64,000 nt of DNA from Pseudomonas paracarnis. Lineage in GTDB: Bacteria > Pseudomonadota > Gammaproteobacteria > Pseudomonadales > Pseudomonadaceae. The stretch lies in NCBI RefSeq assembly GCF_904063055.1, contig NZ_CAJFCN010000001.1, positions 558,001 to 622,000 on the forward strand, in the 5' to 3' direction. Under the pieces are notes generated by a model. The model saw nothing but the letters and a program-made list of their open reading frames with translations. It was not told the DNA's origin and did not search any database. Below are positions 61,978-64,000 of the stretch, piece by piece (positions within the stretch are counted from its first letter, which is position 1; every line of letters begins with the position of its first letter). The position numbers and the translations under genes were made by a program.

Positions 61978-63999
61978 TCAGCCATTACTGAACATGAACA
62001 GGATCAATCCAATCGAAATTGCGATATGCAGATAGTCGAATGGGCGGAGCGGCCCCTTGCCCAAGAATCTGTAACCAACGCCCGTAGAGATCACTCGATA
62101 TCGTGCAATCGGAAAAATGGGAATGCCAAAGAACACGAAGTAATAGGTCGCCATGCGCGACCCATCAGGCTTCGGGTCGGTTCCTCCATAAATCGTGGTA
62201 CCGATCCCGTTGATTGTTCGCAGTGAGGGTGCCTTCTTGATCGGCTCAAGGTCTCCCAGGCTATCGTGATTCTCCCGAACGACGATCAGGTTCTCGTTCA
62301 GTTTCTTCCTAAGCTCCGTATCTGAAGCGATCTCCAATGCTTTTTGCAGAAGAGATATGCAAGGCACCCACTTAGAAGTCTGATTCCCAAAAGCAATGGC
62401 GCATTGCATGATACCCGCCGCGAGAATGTTCTGAGCTTCACGATACGTCGGGGAGTTGGTCTTGATCTGCGCGGCTCTCAAGAGGGACATGCCTTCAGTC
62501 AGTAATCTTTCGCCGTCGTTGTTTGCTGTACTTGGACAGCGATCAATACTCTTAAGCACTTCCGCAACAAGATTTTGGATTGGTTCAATTGCAGCCGATT
62601 CGTTTCGACGCTGTCGAATGTCAGCAAGGGCTTCTGCATCTTCCCCAACCTTCTCAGAGACGTCCGGCACCTCGGCAAAGATTTCCTGCACCAAACTTGT
62701 GAGCCGCTGGGCCTCCTTCAGCATGTCGTGTTCGTTAAACAGATCGATGGCAAGGCTGCGAATCTCGTAGGCCAAGTCACGACTCGCTTTGTGGTCGATG
62801 CCGCGCGCCTTCGAACTCAGTTGAATGGGCTGGGCGATCTTGTCCCAATTGCGCGCAACGGCATCCAGCTTATCCACGTAGGGCTTGACGGCGGATTCGC
62901 CGGAGCCAGCATGGTCTCTGGCCGCCTTGATGAGCTTGTGGACGTTCTCAGCCTCCTTGTGCAGAACGCCTTGAGTTTCCACCTCGTAGCTGTCCACAAG
63001 GTCGTCGATCAGCCCAGGCGCATGATCCTCACCGCCGGCGGTCACGCCATCCACGGTTTCGGTCATCACTTGGATGAGCGTCATCGGCGGTAGCCTGTCG
63101 AGCGCATCTTTGATGGCAGTCCGGTAGTACCGCTTGCGCTCGGTCAGTTCGGCCTCAATTTGATCAAGCGAATTGACCTCGGGAAAACGGGATGCGACGC
63201 GATCCTCATTGATGTCGCGTAGAACCTCTTCTGGGGTCAGCTCCTCGGCGAGGTAGGCTGTCTCCACAATGAACTCGGCCAAGTCGTCCGCATCGTGCTT
63301 GCCATCTACTGCTTCGAACGCGGCAGCCAGCAGATTCAGGTGCGCGAGCGTTGGCAGGCCCGATTCCTCTCGGATGGCCATCGGGTCGTTGAGCAGGCCC
63401 CCGACCAACTGGGTCGCCTTGCGCGGCGAAACGCCGGGAAGCCATGCGATCTCCACACCCAAGCGGGTGCGCGGATTCGTCAAGTCGGAGCGCGCCTTCT
63501 GGCAAACGTCGTGAGCGAGTTCCAGCGACTTCTCTTCCGCCAGTTCAACGATGCGCCTGCGGTCGTCGCGGGTCGTCACGCCCAAAACCGCGAATGCCGA
63601 CTGATGCAGCGCGGTCGTGGTGAGACGGGGTTCCGGTTTGACCGGCGGTGGTGGTGGCGCAACCCGCTGCCGGGCTGCCGGAGGAATGGGCGGATGCTGG
63701 CGAACCGCTGCGGGTGCTTGCGCAGGATCTGCTGGTTGGGGCTGCGCACCGAGCATCGCCAGAAGTTGCGGGTCTTTCAGCGCATCAAGCGCCTGCACGA
63801 GTGCTTCACGCGGCACGGACAGCTTCTTGCCATTGCGCAACTCGTGGCTGTATTGCGCGAGTTGATCTTTGGACGACACGTGATCGGACAGGGCGAGCGA
63901 AACGGCGTACTCGCTGTTCGCGCGCGGGGCAGCATTGCAGCTCCGGCAGGCAACCAGTGCGCCGGACTTCGCGGAACCACATTTGAAGCAGATTGCCAT
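61978..63999 (-). CDS. Zinc-ribbon, J-like multidomain protein (673 aa)
   Basis: This 673-residue protein has an N-terminal zinc ribbon (C4-x2-C7, C18-x2-C21), a Pro-rich linker (about 88-125), then AFAVLGVTTRDDRRRIVELAEEK (about 136-158), which resembles the start of a J domain but has no HPD motif. A long helical, acidic middle (about 230-560) follows, and a C-terminal part has two hydrophobic segments (about 615-635, 655-672). The ATG at 63999 is one base from the window end, so the frame is complete, though upstream sequence is missing. It is the first gene of the island operon; its role is unknown, perhaps chaperone-like or a scaffold. Confidence 0.72.
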   Translation of the reverse strand: MAICFKCGSAKSGALVACRSCNAAPRANSEYAVSLALSDHVSSKDQLAQYSHELRNGKKLSVPREALVQALDALKDPQLLAMLGAQPQPADPAQAPAAVRQHPPIPPAARQRVAPPPPPVKPEPRLTTTALHQSAFAVLGVTTRDDRRRIVELAEEKSLELAHDVCQKARSDLTNPRTRLGVEIAWLPGVSPRKATQLVGGLLNDPMAIREESGLPTLAHLNLLAAAFEAVDGKHDADDLAEFIVETAYLAEELTPEEVLRDINEDRVASRFPEVNSLDQIEAELTERKRYYRTAIKDALDRLPPMTLIQVMTETVDGVTAGGEDHAPGLIDDLVDSYEVETQGVLHKEAENVHKLIKAARDHAGSGESAVKPYVDKLDAVARNWDKIAQPIQLSSKARGIDHKASRDLAYEIRSLAIDLFNEHDMLKEAQRLTSLVQEIFAEVPDVSEKVGEDAEALADIRQRRNESAAIEPIQNLVAEVLKSIDRCPSTANNDGERLLTEGMSLLRAAQIKTNSPTYREAQNILAAGIMQCAIAFGNQTSKWVPCISLLQKALEIASDTELRKKLNENLIVVRENHDSLGDLEPIKKAPSLRTINGIGTTIYGGTDPKPDGSRMATYYFVFFGIPIFPIARYRVISTGVGYRFLGKGPLRPFDYLHIAISIGLILFMFSNG

Positions 64000-64000
64000 T

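Overview
The window looks like a Pseudomonas fluorescens-group chromosome. The sequence shows a high-GC coding style, a complete protocatechuate (pca) pathway, an EmhABC/TtgABC-type RND pump with its TetR repressor, ornithine-lipid genes (olsBA), a heme-uptake HxuIRA-type surface-signalling locus, FosA, and many copies of the Pseudomonas REP unit (GTGGGAGC-GGCTTGCCTGCGAT) arranged in inverted pairs between genes.

Layout. 0.2-11.1 kb: pcaR-pcaK-pcaIJF-pcaHG-pcaT-pcaBDC, every enzyme needed from protocatechuate to succinyl-CoA plus acetyl-CoA, with PcaR-type operators before pcaR and pcaI. 11.2-13.5 kb: a lipoprotein polysaccharide deacetylase and an OprD-family porin. 13.6-20.3 kb: emhABC pump and divergent emhR with a recognisable operator. 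20.6-23.2 kb: an arsR-MFS-xenB operon whose upstream region holds three ATATC/GATAT dyads. 23.3-27.1 kb: acpH, olsBA, a serine hydrolase and a small Cys-containing partner. 27.4-32.2 kb: an M20D amidohydrolase, MHS transporter, amidase and IclR regulator cluster with a perfect dyad upstream. 32.4-40.2 kb: YceI, a ClsB-like PLD, BglX, LemA plus two TPM-domain proteins, and a SAM methyltransferase. 40.2-45.1 kb: a dispersed repeat followed by hxuA, hxuR and hxuI with a Fur-like box. 45.2-50.4 kb: YegP, a DapA-like/class II aldolase pair with a divergent XRE-cupin regulator, a SIR2-like DUF4917-type protein and an iron alcohol dehydrogenase. 50.3-52.7 kb: an MFS exporter next to a decayed, AT-richer alpha-oxoamine-synthase-like gene. 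52.9-58.6 kb: assorted small genes (epimerase, YdcZ, LysR, fosA, LysE, DUF4142, GNAT, ogt, a membrane protein).

At 58,944-58,963 there is a 20-base copy of the 3' end of a tRNA-Gly gene with no tRNA body beside it, with an orphan terminator on its left. I read this as the attachment-site remnant of an integrated element that runs to the right past the window end. The visible element end (59.0-64.0 kb) is a compact minus-strand operon: a 673-residue zinc-ribbon/J-like protein, a 79-residue protein, a secreted four-cysteine protein, a proline-rich membrane-anchored protein, a secreted protein, and a frameshifted RDD-type membrane protein. I recognise no named system in it. It is the best candidate here for something undescribed.

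The left 59 kb is mostly catabolism, transport and envelope genes of ordinary Pseudomonas type, with local regulators beside the operons they probably control. The interesting parts are the island operon, the paired regulator/operator arrangements, and the two decayed genes.
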